From Pseudomonadota bacterium (lineage in GTDB: Bacteria; Pseudomonadota; Gammaproteobacteria; Burkholderiales; Burkholderiaceae_B): a stretch of 64,000 bases of DNA. The notes beneath the pieces are model-generated. The model saw nothing but the letters and a program-made list of their open reading frames with translations, had not been told where the DNA came from and made no database searches. The position numbers were made by a program, and so were the translations under genes. The DNA lies in NCBI GenBank assembly GCA_023427085.1, contig JAEZBO010000267.1, positions 35,208 to 99,207 of the forward strand, in the 5' to 3' direction. How positions within the stretch are numbered: the stretch's first letter is position 1; each line of letters starts with the position of its first letter. Positions 1 through 9,107 of this stretch are shown piece by piece.

Positions 1-1
1 G

Positions 2-1195
2 GTCGCGGTCGGCGGCAGCCAGGAGCCGGAAGTCGGCGATGCACTGCGGTCGCAGCGCGAGGCGCTGGCATTGCGCCGCCAGTCGCCGCGCATCCACAAC
101 CCGGCGGTGGCCGAGCGCATGCAGCGCGCGGCCCAGGTCTCACGCGACCGCGCGCCGTTCGCCGAACGCATCGCCGCGCAGCAGCGCACGCTCAAGCTGC
201 CGGCCTATCCGACCACCACCATCGGTTCGTTCCCGCAGACCAACGAGATTCGCGCGTTGCGGCGCGACTGGAAGGGCGGCGCGCTGAGCGACTCGGCCTA
301 CGCGCAGCAGATCCGCGCCGAGATCGAGAAGGTCGTGCGTTTCCAGGAAAACGTCGGCCTGGACGTGCTGGTGCATGGCGAGCCCGAGCGCAATGACATG
401 GTCGAGTACTTTGGCGAGCTGTTGGCCGGCTTCGCGTTCACGCGCAACGGCTGGGTGCAGAGCTACGGCTCGCGCTGCGTCAAGCCGCCGGTGATCTTCG
501 GCGACGTGGCCCGTCCGGCGCCGATGACGGTGGGCTGGTCCGCCTACGCGCAGTCGCTGACCGACCGGCCGATGAAGGGCATGCTGACCGGCCCGGTCAC
601 GATTCTGCAGTGGTCCTTCGTGCGTGACGACCAGCCGCGCGAACAGACCTGCCGCCAGCTGGCGCTGGCGCTGCGCGACGAGGTGGTCGATCTCGAGCAG
701 GCCGGCATCCGCGTCATCCAGATCGACGAGCCGGCCATCCGCGAAGGCCTGCCGCTGCGCCGCGCCGACTGGCAAGCCTACCTCGACTGGGCGGTCGATT
801 GCTTTCGCCTGTCGACCGCGGGTGTCGCCGACGACACGCAGATCCACACCCATATGTGCTATTCCGAGTTCAACGACATCATCGAGTCGATCGCCGCGAT
901 GGACGCCGACGTGATCACGATCGAGACCTCGCGCTCGAACATGGAGTTGCTCGAGGCCTTCGAGCGCTTCAGCTATCCAAACGACATCGGACCGGGCGTC
1001 TATGACATCCACTCGCCCAACGTGCCCGACGTCGACTGGATGGTCGGCCTGATGCAGCGTGCCGCCCAGCGCCTGCCCAAGGAGCGGCTGTGGGTCAATC
1101 CGGATTGCGGCCTCAAGACCCGCGGCTGGTCCGAGACCGAGGCGGCGCTGGCCTGCATGGTCGAGGCAGCCCGGCAGTTGCGCCAGTCAGCCTGA
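2..1195 (+). CDS. metE: Cobalamin-independent methionine synthase, C-terminal part (5' end outside window)
   Basis: MetE transfers a methyl group from 5-methyltetrahydropteroyltri-glutamate to homocysteine, the last step of methionine synthesis, in the cytoplasm. The frame is open from the first bases of the window, so the gene starts upstream; about 397 residues of an expected ~760 are present. The C-terminal catalytic barrel is complete. The zinc/homocysteine ligands are visible as the His and Cys of THMCYS (codons at 851 and 857), the Glu of ITIETS (codon at 923) and the Cys of NPDCGL (codon at 1106). A hairpin follows 22 bp after the stop. Any upstream cobalamin riboswitch would lie outside the window. 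The family call is very secure. Confidence 0.97.
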   Translation, partial: VAVGGSQEPEVGDALRSQREALALRRQSPRIHNPAVAERMQRAAQVSRDRAPFAERIAAQQRTLKLPAYPTTTIGSFPQTNEIRALRRDWKGGALSDSAYAQQIRAEIEKVVRFQENVGLDVLVHGEPERNDMVEYFGELLAGFAFTRNGWVQSYGSRCVKPPVIFGDVARPAPMTVGWSAYAQSLTDRPMKGMLTGPVTILQWSFVRDDQPREQTCRQLALALRDEVVDLEQAGIRVIQIDEPAIREGLPLRRADWQAYLDWAVDCFRLSTAGVADDTQIHTHMCYSEFNDIIESIAAMDADVITIETSRSNMELLEAFERFSYPNDIGPGVYDIHSPNVPDVDWMVGLMQRAAQRLPKERLWVNPDCGLKTRGWSETEAALACMVEAARQLRQSA

Positions 1196-1216
1196 CGAGC
1201 CGGCCCGTGCGCTACG

Positions 1217-1242
1217 CTGTGCTGGGTCCGTGACCAGCACAG
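1217..1242 (+). terminator. Hairpin after metE, possible terminator
   Basis: A perfect 9-bp inverted repeat (1217-1225 with 1234-1242, 8-nt loop) begins 22 bp after the metE stop. It lacks a real T-run, so intrinsic termination is only possible, not shown. Confidence 0.4.
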
Positions 1243-1307
1243 TTCCGGCGCTGCGCTATACTTTGAAACTTTGTTGCCCCGCAGCAACTTCAGTATCGCG
1301 CTATTTC

Positions 1308-1913
1308 ATGCCGCTTTCCCCGTCGACCGTCGAACGCCAGCCGCTGCACACGCGTTCCATACGCATCCAGTCCTACGGACGGGCGGACGGGCTTTTCGAC
1401 CTGGAAGCCGAGCTCATCGACAGCAAGTCCTACGACTTCGATATGCGCGGAACGCTGCATCGGGCAGGCCAGCCGGTCCACCACATGCACCTGCGCATCA
1501 CCATCGATGCCGAATTCACCATCGTCGCCGCCGAGGCGGCCTACGACGCCGCGCCCTATGGGCAGGCCTGTTCCTGTATCGAACCGGCCTACCAAAGGCT
1601 GGTAGGCTTGAACCTTATGCGTGGTTTTCGCCAGCGCGTGCGCGAACGCTTCGGGCGCGTCGACGGCTGTACGCACATGACCGAGCTGTCGTTCGTGCTG
1701 CCTACCGCCGCCGTCCAGAGCATGGCCAACCGCCGGCGCGCGGCGCCCGACGACGGCACGCGGCCGTTTCAGCTGGACGGCTGTCACGCGCTGCGCATCG
1801 ACGGCCCGGTCGCGCAGCAGCATTACCCACGCTGGTATCAGGCCCCCCAAGGCGCTAGGCCGCATCAAGGCGCCGATGTTCATTCCTCTTCCTCTCATCC
1901 GACCGACAGGTAA
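1308..1913 (+). CDS. DUF2889 domain-containing protein
   Basis: This 201-residue protein matches the DUF2889 pattern: an Arg-rich N-terminus, then RADGLFDLEAEL and a D-x-K-x-Y segment, an HMHLRITID strand, a central Cys pair (residues near QACSCIEP), and an LVGLNLMRGFRQRV segment. The function of the family is unknown. It is predicted to be soluble; no signal peptide or membrane segment is visible. The ATG at 1308 fits the start of similarity; the frame is open further upstream but that part overlaps metE and looks like its shadow. sucC begins 3 bp after its stop, so it may be co-transcribed with sucCD. The tail after residue ~180 is Ser/His-rich and probably disordered. Confidence 0.8.
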   Translation: MPLSPSTVERQPLHTRSIRIQSYGRADGLFDLEAELIDSKSYDFDMRGTLHRAGQPVHHMHLRITIDAEFTIVAAEAAYDAAPYGQACSCIEPAYQRLVGLNLMRGFRQRVRERFGRVDGCTHMTELSFVLPTAAVQSMANRRRAAPDDGTRPFQLDGCHALRIDGPVAQQHYPRWYQAPQGARPHQGADVHSSSSHPTDR

Positions 1914-1916
1914 CAC

Positions 1917-3077
1917 ATGAAAATCCACGAGTACCAGGGCAAGGAACTGCTGAAGCAATTTGGCGTCCCCGTGCCGCGCGGGATTCCCGCTTTTTCCGTC
2001 GAAGAGGCCGTCGCCGCCGCTGAAAAGCTGGGCGGCCCGGTCTGGGTCGTCAAGGCACAGATCCATGCGGGCGGCCGCGGCAAGGGCGGCGGCGTCAAGC
2101 TGGCCCGCTCGATCGACGACGTCAAGAAGCTGGCCGGTGAAATCCTCGGCATGCAGCTCAAGACGCACCAGACCGGCCCCGAAGGCCAGAAGGTCAACCG
2201 CCTGTACATCGAGGAAGGCGCGGACATCCAGAAGGAATACTACGTTTCGCTGGTGACCGATCGTGCGACCCAGAAGATCGCCTTCATCGCGTCGAGCGAA
2301 GGCGGCATGGACATCGAGGAAGTCGCTCACGCCACGCCCGAAAAGATCATCACCGAATACATCGATCCGCTGACCGGTCTGCAAGACGCGCAAGCCAAGA
2401 AGATCGCCGATGCGATCGGCCTGCCGGCCGACTCGACCGCACAAGCCGTCGACGTCTTCAAGAAGCTGTACCAGTGCTACATGGACACCGACGCGTCGCT
2501 GGTCGAGATCAACCCGCTGAACCGTGACGGCAAGGGCAACATCATCGCCCTGGACGCCAAGTTCAACTTCGACTCGAACGCGCTGTTCCGCCACCCCGAA
2601 ATCGTCGCCTATCGCGACCTCGACGAAGAAGACCCGGCCGAAGTCGAAGCCAGCAAGTTCGATCTGGCCTACATCCAGCTCGACGGCAACATCGGCTGCC
2701 TGGTCAACGGCGCCGGCCTGGCGATGGCCACCATGGACACCATCAAGCTGTTCGGCGGCGAGCCGGCCAACTTCCTGGACGTGGGCGGCGGCGCGACGGC
2801 CGAGAAGGTCACCGAAGCCTTCAAGATCATGCTCAAGAACGAAGGCACCAAGGCCATCCTGGTCAACATCTTCGGCGGCATCATGCGCTGCGACGTCATC
2901 GCCGAAGGCGTGATCGCCGCGTGCAAGGCCGTCAACCTCAGCGTGCCGCTGGTCGTCCGCATGAAGGGCACCAACGAAGAGCTGGGCAAGAAGATGCTGG
3001 CCGACTCGGGCCTGCCGATCATCAGCGCCGACACGATGGCCGAAGCCGCCACCAAAGTCGTTGCCGCCGTCAAGTAA
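1917..3077 (+). CDS. sucC: Succinyl-CoA ligase (ADP-forming), beta subunit
   Basis: SucC is the nucleotide-binding subunit of succinyl-CoA synthetase, which interconverts succinyl-CoA and succinate with substrate-level phosphorylation in the TCA cycle. At 386 residues it has the normal length. The N-terminal ATP-grasp domain starts with the characteristic MKIHEYQGKELL; a Gly-rich loop HAGGRGKGGG lies near residues 53-62; the C-terminal CoA-ligase half carries NIFGGIMRCD, part of the power helix region. sucD follows after 22 bp, as in most bacteria, and the two form a heterotetramer. The start ATG lies 3 bp after the DUF2889 stop, with a possible ribosome site (gacagg) just upstream. Confidence 0.98.
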   Translation: MKIHEYQGKELLKQFGVPVPRGIPAFSVEEAVAAAEKLGGPVWVVKAQIHAGGRGKGGGVKLARSIDDVKKLAGEILGMQLKTHQTGPEGQKVNRLYIEEGADIQKEYYVSLVTDRATQKIAFIASSEGGMDIEEVAHATPEKIITEYIDPLTGLQDAQAKKIADAIGLPADSTAQAVDVFKKLYQCYMDTDASLVEINPLNRDGKGNIIALDAKFNFDSNALFRHPEIVAYRDLDEEDPAEVEASKFDLAYIQLDGNIGCLVNGAGLAMATMDTIKLFGGEPANFLDVGGGATAEKVTEAFKIMLKNEGTKAILVNIFGGIMRCDVIAEGVIAACKAVNLSVPLVVRMKGTNEELGKKMLADSGLPIISADTMAEAATKVVAAVK

Positions 3078-3099
3078 GAATCTGCCAAGGAAACCGTAA

Positions 3100-3981
<882 letters not shown>

Positions 3982-4052
3982 AAGCGTTCGTGCCGTCCTG
4001 CTCGCCGTCTTGCCCCTCGGGGTCAGCGGCGGGCGAGGGCGATCAGTACCAG

Positions 4053-4084
4053 ACAAGGCCCCGGCGTTCGCGCCGGGGCCTTGT
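4053..4084 (+). terminator. Strong hairpin terminator after sucD
   Basis: A perfect 14-bp GC-rich stem (4053-4066 with 4071-4084) closes on a ttcg tetraloop, a highly stable combination, and is followed by cgtttg. It lies 72 bp after the sucD stop and closes the sucCD transcription unit. Confidence 0.82.
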
Positions 4085-4245
4085 CGTTTGCGGGTGGGTG
4101 GCGCTCGCCAGAGGGTAGGGTGATGCTGCGGCGGCCCGCGGCAGGGCTGCGCGATGGCCGCAAAGCCACCGGATAGCCTGCGCGGCAAGCTGTCATCGCC
4201 CTGAAAGCCTTGATTGGCGCGGCTCTCCGGTCAGCGGCTTGAAAT

Positions 4246-4251
4246 TATAAT
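4246..4251 (+). promoter_or_regulatory. Possible -10 box upstream of the first terC
   Basis: A perfect TATAAT sits in an AT-rich patch about 120 bp before the terC start. No good -35 is present at 16-18 bp spacing, so the call rests on the hexamer and its position alone. The rest of the 390-bp gap between sucD and this gene holds the sucD terminator; I saw no convincing Mn riboswitch motif in it. Confidence 0.3.
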
Positions 4252-4371
4252 GAAAGCAAATTCGGCACAAGAATTGACTTAGCCTGCATATCGTCCCCCT
4301 CGGCTCGCACAAGACGAAAAGCGCCAGGCATCACAAGACAGCCGCCAGCCGGCATCATCGGACCGAGGGAT

Positions 4372-5070
4372 ATGGAACTGACTTCCACCGCTTTCTGGAT
4401 CGCCCTGATCCAGATCATCTGGGTAAACATACTGCTTTCCGGCGACAACGCCGTGGTCATCGCGCTGGCGGCGCGCTCGTTGCCGCCGCATCAGCAAAAG
4501 CGCGCCATCGTGGCCGGCTCGGTGGCCGCCATCGTGATGCGCATCGTGCTGACGCTGGTCGCCGCGCAGTTGCTGCTGCTGCCGTGGCTCAAGACGGTCG
4601 GCGCCTTGCTGCTGGTCTACATCGGCGTGACGCTGCTGCTGCCCGAGGGCGATCACGACGAGCAGGGCGCCGGCACCGGCACGCTTGCCGCGGCGATCCG
4701 CACCATCATGGTGGCCGACCTGGTCATGAGCCTGGATAACGTGGTGGCGGTGGCCGCGGCGGCGATGGGCGACATGACGCTGCTGGTGCTGGGCCTGGCG
4801 ATCAGCATCCCGCTGGTCATCTTCGGCAGTTCGCTGCTGCTCAAGATCATCGGCCGCTACCCGGTCATCGTCTGGGTCGGCGCGGCGCTGCTGGGCTTCG
4901 TGGCGGGGGAGATGCTGGTGGGCGATCCGGCGCTCGAGGCGCCGTTGCAACGCTTCGACGCGATGATGGGCATCTCGCATCACACGCTGGCGCTGATGGC
5001 TGGCGGCATCGGTGCACTGTTGGTATTGGGGCTGGGAAAAATCTTTCTGGTGCGTCACCAAAAAGCTTAA
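4372..5070 (+). CDS. TerC/YjbE-family integral membrane protein
   Basis: This 232-residue protein has seven or so hydrophobic segments and the two signature acidic motifs of the TerC family: LLSGDNAVVIALA near residues 21-33 and VMSLDNVVAV near residue 120. Family members are linked to metal-ion export and homeostasis (for example Mn) and to tellurite resistance; the exact substrate here is not known. An upstream gaggga at 4365-4370 is too close to the ATG to be ideal, so the start is likely but not certain. A second TerC gene follows 113 bp downstream on the same strand, giving a tandem pair of diverged paralogues. Confidence 0.9.
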   Translation: MELTSTAFWIALIQIIWVNILLSGDNAVVIALAARSLPPHQQKRAIVAGSVAAIVMRIVLTLVAAQLLLLPWLKTVGALLLVYIGVTLLLPEGDHDEQGAGTGTLAAAIRTIMVADLVMSLDNVVAVAAAAMGDMTLLVLGLAISIPLVIFGSSLLLKIIGRYPVIVWVGAALLGFVAGEMLVGDPALEAPLQRFDAMMGISHHTLALMAGGIGALLVLGLGKIFLVRHQKA

Positions 5071-5093
5071 TGAAAGCTGAACTACAATCGCGG

Positions 5094-5132
5094 GCTTGAT
5101 CCGGCACGCGCGATCGTCGCACCGGGTCAAGC
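5094..5132 (+). other. Hairpin in the leader between the two terC genes
   Basis: An 11-bp arm at 5094-5104 pairs with 5122-5132 (one G-U pair) around a 17-nt loop. No T-run follows. It could be an attenuator, a processing site or a weak terminator of the first terC gene. Confidence 0.4.
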
Positions 5133-5183
5133 GTGGTTCATATGATATCTGAATTCTTACTAAATCCTTAAAGGGGGATCAAC

Positions 5184-5891
5184 GTGCTTGAGTTTTTCCA
5201 GACACTGAGCTGGGCAGCGGTCTTTCAGATCATTCTGATCGACATCCTGCTCGGCGGAGACAATGCGGTCGTCATCGCACTGGCTTGCCGCAACCTCGAG
5301 CCCAAGCATCGCATGCAGGGCATCCTGTGGGGCACGGCCGGCGCGATCCTGCTGCGCGTGATCCTGATCTTCTTCGCGCTGACCCTGCTGACGATCCCGT
5401 TCCTGAAGGTCGTGGGCGCATTGCTGCTGCTGTGGATCGGTGTCAAGCTGTTGATTCCCGAGGATGATGCGCACGGCAACATCGAGGGCGGCACGTCGAT
5501 CATGTCCGCGATCAAGACCATCATCATCGCCGACTTCGTCATGAGCCTGGACAACGTGATCGCCATCGCCGGCGCCGCGCAGAACGCCCACGCCGATCAT
5601 CAGCTGGGTCTGGTGATCTTCGGCCTGGTCGTCAGCGTGCCGATCATCATCTGGGGCAGCACCATCGTGCTCAAGCTGATCGACCGCTTCCCGATGGTCG
5701 TCACCTTCGGTGCCGCACTGCTGGGCTGGATCGCCGGCGGCATGCTGGTGACCGATGTCGTGATCGAGAACAACTTCGGTGTGCAGCCGGCCGTGGTCAA
5801 ATACGCTGCTGCAATCATCGGCGCCGCCTTCGTTGTCGTCCTCGGACGCGTGCTGGCTGCCCGCAAGAAAACCGTCGTCAAGGAAGCCTGA
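5184..5891 (+). CDS. TerC-family integral membrane protein (second copy)
   Basis: This 235-residue multi-spanning inner-membrane protein is a paralogue of the preceding gene. It shows the same two motifs, LLGGDNAVVIALA and VMSLDNVIAIAGAA, whose Asp and Asn residues are thought to form a cation site. The start is a GTG at 5184 with a good ribosome site (aaaggggg, 5170-5177); no ATG lies nearby. The spacing from the first terC and the hairpin in between suggest either a shared transcript or independent control. A 40-codon gene begins 5 bp after its stop. Tandem TerC genes are common in betaproteobacteria; the substrate cannot be told from sequence. Confidence 0.9.
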   Translation: MLEFFQTLSWAAVFQIILIDILLGGDNAVVIALACRNLEPKHRMQGILWGTAGAILLRVILIFFALTLLTIPFLKVVGALLLLWIGVKLLIPEDDAHGNIEGGTSIMSAIKTIIIADFVMSLDNVIAIAGAAQNAHADHQLGLVIFGLVVSVPIIIWGSTIVLKLIDRFPMVVTFGAALLGWIAGGMLVTDVVIENNFGVQPAVVKYAAAIIGAAFVVVLGRVLAARKKTVVKEA

Positions 5892-5896
5892 GTACC

Positions 5897-6019
5897 ATGA
5901 GCCTGCGCAAGACCAGCCACCCCCGCCAGAATGAATCCGGCCTGAGCCTGTTGGCCGGGCTGATGGTCCTGGCGATCATCGGTATCGTGCTCGCGGTGGC
6001 CGCCAAAGCCCTGATGTAA
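5897..6019 (+). CDS. Small single-pass membrane protein, 40 residues
   Basis: A short ORF sits between terC and hemC: ATG at 5897, TAA at 6017-6019. The product has a basic, polar N-terminus (MSLRKTSHPRQNESG), then one hydrophobic helix of about 22 residues (LSLLAGLMVLAIIGIVLAVAAKAL), and ends there. The layout is that of a small inner-membrane protein with the N-terminus inside; it also resembles a type IV prepilin N-terminus (G then a hydrophobic stretch) but lacks the usual Glu at position +5. It is 5 bp after terC and 13 bp before hemC, so translational coupling is likely. No function can be assigned. Confidence 0.6.
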   Translation: MSLRKTSHPRQNESGLSLLAGLMVLAIIGIVLAVAAKALM

Positions 6020-6032
6020 GGGGCTAGCCACC

Positions 6033-6974
6033 GTGTCCGCTCCCGATCGTCTGGTCATTGCGACCCGCGCGAGCCGGCTTGCCCTGTGGCAAGCCGAGCA
6101 CGTGCGGGCCCGGCTGCAAACGCTGTACCCCGCCTGTCGGGTCGAGCTGCTCGAGCTCACGACCCGCGGCGATCAGATCCTCGACCGCACCCTTTCCAAG
6201 GTCGGCGGCAAGGGTCTGTTCATCAAAGAGCTCGAAACCGCACTGCTGGACGGCCGCGCCGATCTGGCGGTGCATTCGCTCAAGGATGTACCGGTCGACA
6301 TGGCCGAGCCGTTCGCGCTCGCCGCCATCCTCGAACGGGCCGACCCGCGCGACGCGCTGGTCTCCAATCTCTATCCCGATCTTTCCTCGCTGCCCGCCGG
6401 CGCGGTGGTAGGCACCTCCAGCCTGCGCCGCGAGTCGCAGGTGCGCGAGCGCCACCCGCATCTGCAGGTCAAGCCGTTGCGCGGCAACCTCGACACCCGC
6501 CTGGGCAAGCTGGACGCCGGCCAATACGACGCGATCGTGCTGGCTGCCGCCGGCCTGCAGCGCCTGGGTCTGGCCGAGCGCATCCGCTGCGTGCTCGATC
6601 CGCAAGAAAGCCTGCCGGCAGCCGGGCAGGGCGCGCTGGGCATCGAGATCCTCGCCAGCCGTGACGACCTGCGCCAGGTGCTGGCGCCGCTGGTCTGCGA
6701 ACGCACCACCGCGTGCGCGCTGGCCGAACGGGCCGTCTCGCGGGCATTGGGCGGTTCGTGCCAGGTGCCGCTGGCCGCCTACGCGCAGGTCGAAGGCGAT
6801 ACGCTGTCGCTGCGCGCGCTGGTGGCGATGCCCGATGCCAGCCGCGTGCTGCGTGCCGAGGCCCGCGGCAATATTGATGAAGCCGAGCGCGTGGGCGCCG
6901 ACGCCGCGCAGACGCTGCTGGCGGGCGGCGCGCTCGACATGCTGGCCGGGCTGTTGTCCGCCGAGGACGACTAG
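6033..6974 (+). CDS. hemC: Porphobilinogen deaminase (hydroxymethylbilane synthase)
   Basis: HemC condenses four porphobilinogen molecules to hydroxymethylbilane in haem synthesis. It is 313 residues long, the usual size. The three-domain fold is recognisable from IATRASRLALWQAEH at the N-terminus, HSLKDVP (residues ~89-95), TSSLRRESQ, and the dipyrromethane-cofactor Cys in GGSCQVPLAAY, about residue 243. The start is a GTG at 6033 with aagggg upstream; no in-frame ATG fits. hemD begins 1 bp after the stop, then hemX and hemY, the common betaproteobacterial order. Confidence 0.97.
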   Translation: MSAPDRLVIATRASRLALWQAEHVRARLQTLYPACRVELLELTTRGDQILDRTLSKVGGKGLFIKELETALLDGRADLAVHSLKDVPVDMAEPFALAAILERADPRDALVSNLYPDLSSLPAGAVVGTSSLRRESQVRERHPHLQVKPLRGNLDTRLGKLDAGQYDAIVLAAAGLQRLGLAERIRCVLDPQESLPAAGQGALGIEILASRDDLRQVLAPLVCERTTACALAERAVSRALGGSCQVPLAAYAQVEGDTLSLRALVAMPDASRVLRAEARGNIDEAERVGADAAQTLLAGGALDMLAGLLSAEDD

Positions 6975-6975
6975 C

Positions 6976-7791
6976 ATGGCCGGCCGCAAGCCGGAACTTG
7001 CGGTGCTGACCCGGCCCGAAGGCCGCAACGAGGCGCTGGCCGCCCGGCTGCATGAGACCGGCTGGCCGGTGCTGGTGCTGCCGGCGCTGCGGCTCGAGCC
7101 GACCGGGGTGGTCGATCTGCCGCACCCGGGCGACTTCGACCTGGTGGTGCTGGTCAGCGGCAATGCCGCGCGCCTGTACCTGGCGGCGCTCGGCCGTGCC
7201 CACGCGGGATTCCAATGGCCCTCGACCACGCCAGCCGCGCTGGTCGGTTCGGCCAGTGCCGCCGTGCTGTGCCAGCAGGCCGGCTGGCATGCTCAGGCCA
7301 GATTGATTCAGCCGGCGCCCGACGCCGCCACCCACGACTCGGAAGCGTTGTGGGCGCAGTTGTCGGCCAGCGGGCTGGCGCCGCGCCGCGTGCTGATCGT
7401 GCGCGGCGAACAGGGGCGCGACTGGTTGGCGCAGCGGCTGCGCGACGACGGCGCCGAGGTGACGTTCCTGCCGCTGTATCGTCGCCGCGCCCATCCCTGG
7501 GCCGACGCCGACGTCGCCCGCCTGCGTGCGTTGCACGACGCGGGCGAAACCGCCGCCTGGCTGTTGAGCAGCGCCGAGAGCATCGCGGCGGTGCGCCGCC
7601 GGCTCGCCACGGCCGGGCTGGGCGACTGGCTGTCGGCCTGCCCGACGGTAGTGACCCATCCCCGGCTGGCCGACTTGTTGCGGCAAGGCGGCGCCGATAC
7701 CATCCGTAATGACGGGGCGGCCGGGCCGATGGTAAAAATCAGCTTGCCCACAGAACAGGCCTTGTTCGACAGCTTCATGGCCTTGCGCTGA
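6976..7791 (+). CDS. hemD: Uroporphyrinogen-III synthase
   Basis: HemD closes and inverts ring D of hydroxymethylbilane to give uroporphyrinogen III. The 271-residue product shows the loosely conserved two-domain pattern: VLTRPEGRNEALAARL at the N-terminus, FDLVVLVSGNAARL, and RVLIVRGEQGRDWLAQRLRDDGAEV with LYRRRAHPW in the second domain; TAAWLLSSAESIAAV is the typical end motif. The family has low sequence identity, but the position directly after hemC (1-bp gap) makes the call firm. The ATG at 6976 is the only sensible start. Confidence 0.95.
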   Translation: MAGRKPELAVLTRPEGRNEALAARLHETGWPVLVLPALRLEPTGVVDLPHPGDFDLVVLVSGNAARLYLAALGRAHAGFQWPSTTPAALVGSASAAVLCQQAGWHAQARLIQPAPDAATHDSEALWAQLSASGLAPRRVLIVRGEQGRDWLAQRLRDDGAEVTFLPLYRRRAHPWADADVARLRALHDAGETAAWLLSSAESIAAVRRRLATAGLGDWLSACPTVVTHPRLADLLRQGGADTIRNDGAAGPMVKISLPTEQALFDSFMALR

Positions 7792-7862
7792 GCGCATCTC
7801 CACGCGCTCAAGCATGGCTGCAGCAATGCTCGCTTGACCGCGGCAACGACTACAATCGCGAC

Positions 7863-9104
7863 ATGACAGAAATAACACCTGACGGCGCTTCGGGCGCCAA
7901 GCCCACCCCCGGTAGCGCGGCGTCGACCACGCCTGCCGCTGCGGTGCCGCCGGTCAGCCCGGGACCGACCGTGACCCAGACGCCGCCACCGCCGCCGCCG
8001 CCGTCCGGCAAGAAGCCGGCACCGGCCGCGCGCCGGGCCCCCGGGTTTGGCGTTGCCGTGATCGTGCTGCTGGTACTGGCGGGCGGCGCGGGCGCCGGCT
8101 GGTGGATGCAATACCAGAAATCCGAACGCAACGTCCGCGAGCTGGCCAGCCGCATCGACGGCATGTCGTCCGAGGTCGGCCAGTTGCGCAGCGACGCGCG
8201 CCAGGCCTTGTCGCTGGTGCAGACCCAGGGCAGCCGCGTGGCCGCGCTCGAAAGCGCGCTGCAGGACGCCCAGACGCAGTTCGACGGCCTTGAGCAGTCG
8301 CTGCAGAATTTCTCCGACAACTCCGGCGAAGCCGTGTTGATCAACGACGTCGATCGCATGCTGGCGCTCGCCAGCCAGCAGTTGCGGCTGGCCGGCAACG
8401 TCAGCAACGCGGTGGTGGCGCTCGAGACCGCCCAGGCACGCCTGGCGCGGGCCGATCGTCCGCGGCTGGCGCCGTTGCAACAGGCGATCAACGGCGATCT
8501 CGATCGTCTGCGCGCGGTGCCGCTGGTAGACGTGCCTGCGGTGGCCGGCCGCCTCGATCGCCTGATCGAGCTGGTCAGCCGCGCGCCGCTCGTGGTGCCC
8601 GACGCCGCGGTGTCGGGCGTCGCCGAATCGCCGGCGACGGCCAAGCCGGCGCCTGCGCCGGCCCCCGCTCCGGTGGTCGATCCGGCCGCGCCCTGGTGGG
8701 ACCGCGTGCGCGCCGAAATCACCGCCTGGCCTGGCCGTGCGTGGACTGCGATGGGTCACGAAATGGGCGACCTGATCAGCATCCAGCGCGTCGACGACTC
8801 CGACGCCTTGCTGTTCTCGCCCGAGCAGGGTTCGCAGCTGCGCGGCAATCTGCGCATGCGGCTGCTGACCGCGCAACTGGCGCTGTTGATGCGCCAGACC
8901 CCCGTGTGGGAAAGCGAGATGAGCGCGGTCGACTCGGCGCTGGCGACGCGCTTCGACACCCGTGCGGCCGATACGCAAGCGGCCCAGCGGCTGGTGCGCG
9001 AACTGTCGGGCACCAACATCGCCGTGCGTGTCCCGGACATCGCCGACAGCCTGAGCGCCCTGGCCGCCGTGCGTGCCGCGGCCAGCCAGCAAAGCGGAGA
9101 CTGA
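7863..9104 (+). CDS. hemX: HemX-like membrane protein (uroporphyrinogen-III C-methyltransferase family by name)
   Basis: This 413-residue protein begins with a Pro/Ala/Thr-rich cytoplasmic segment (PPPPPPPSGKKP near residue 40), has one membrane helix around residues 61-82 (FGVAVIVLLVLAGGAGAG), and then a long coiled-coil region (residues ~90-160) and a C-terminal helical domain. This is the HemX architecture found between hemD and hemY in many proteobacteria. Although databases label HemX a methyltransferase, no SAM-binding motif is visible, and its role in haem synthesis is not established. A Pro/Ala linker (AKPAPAPAPAPV) near residue 262 splits the periplasmic part. hemY starts 3 bp after the stop. 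Confidence 0.9.
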   Translation: MTEITPDGASGAKPTPGSAASTTPAAAVPPVSPGPTVTQTPPPPPPPSGKKPAPAARRAPGFGVAVIVLLVLAGGAGAGWWMQYQKSERNVRELASRIDGMSSEVGQLRSDARQALSLVQTQGSRVAALESALQDAQTQFDGLEQSLQNFSDNSGEAVLINDVDRMLALASQQLRLAGNVSNAVVALETAQARLARADRPRLAPLQQAINGDLDRLRAVPLVDVPAVAGRLDRLIELVSRAPLVVPDAAVSGVAESPATAKPAPAPAPAPVVDPAAPWWDRVRAEITAWPGRAWTAMGHEMGDLISIQRVDDSDALLFSPEQGSQLRGNLRMRLLTAQLALLMRQTPVWESEMSAVDSALATRFDTRAADTQAAQRLVRELSGTNIAVRVPDIADSLSALAAVRAAASQQSGD

Positions 9105-9107
9105 CGC

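Noticed and set aside
3982..4371. Manganese (yybP-ykoY) riboswitch upstream of terC, as often found for this gene family
   Set aside because: I looked for the conserved GGGGAGUA-type block and its partner motifs on the plus strand and did not find them. Only a TATAAT and a terminator stand out.
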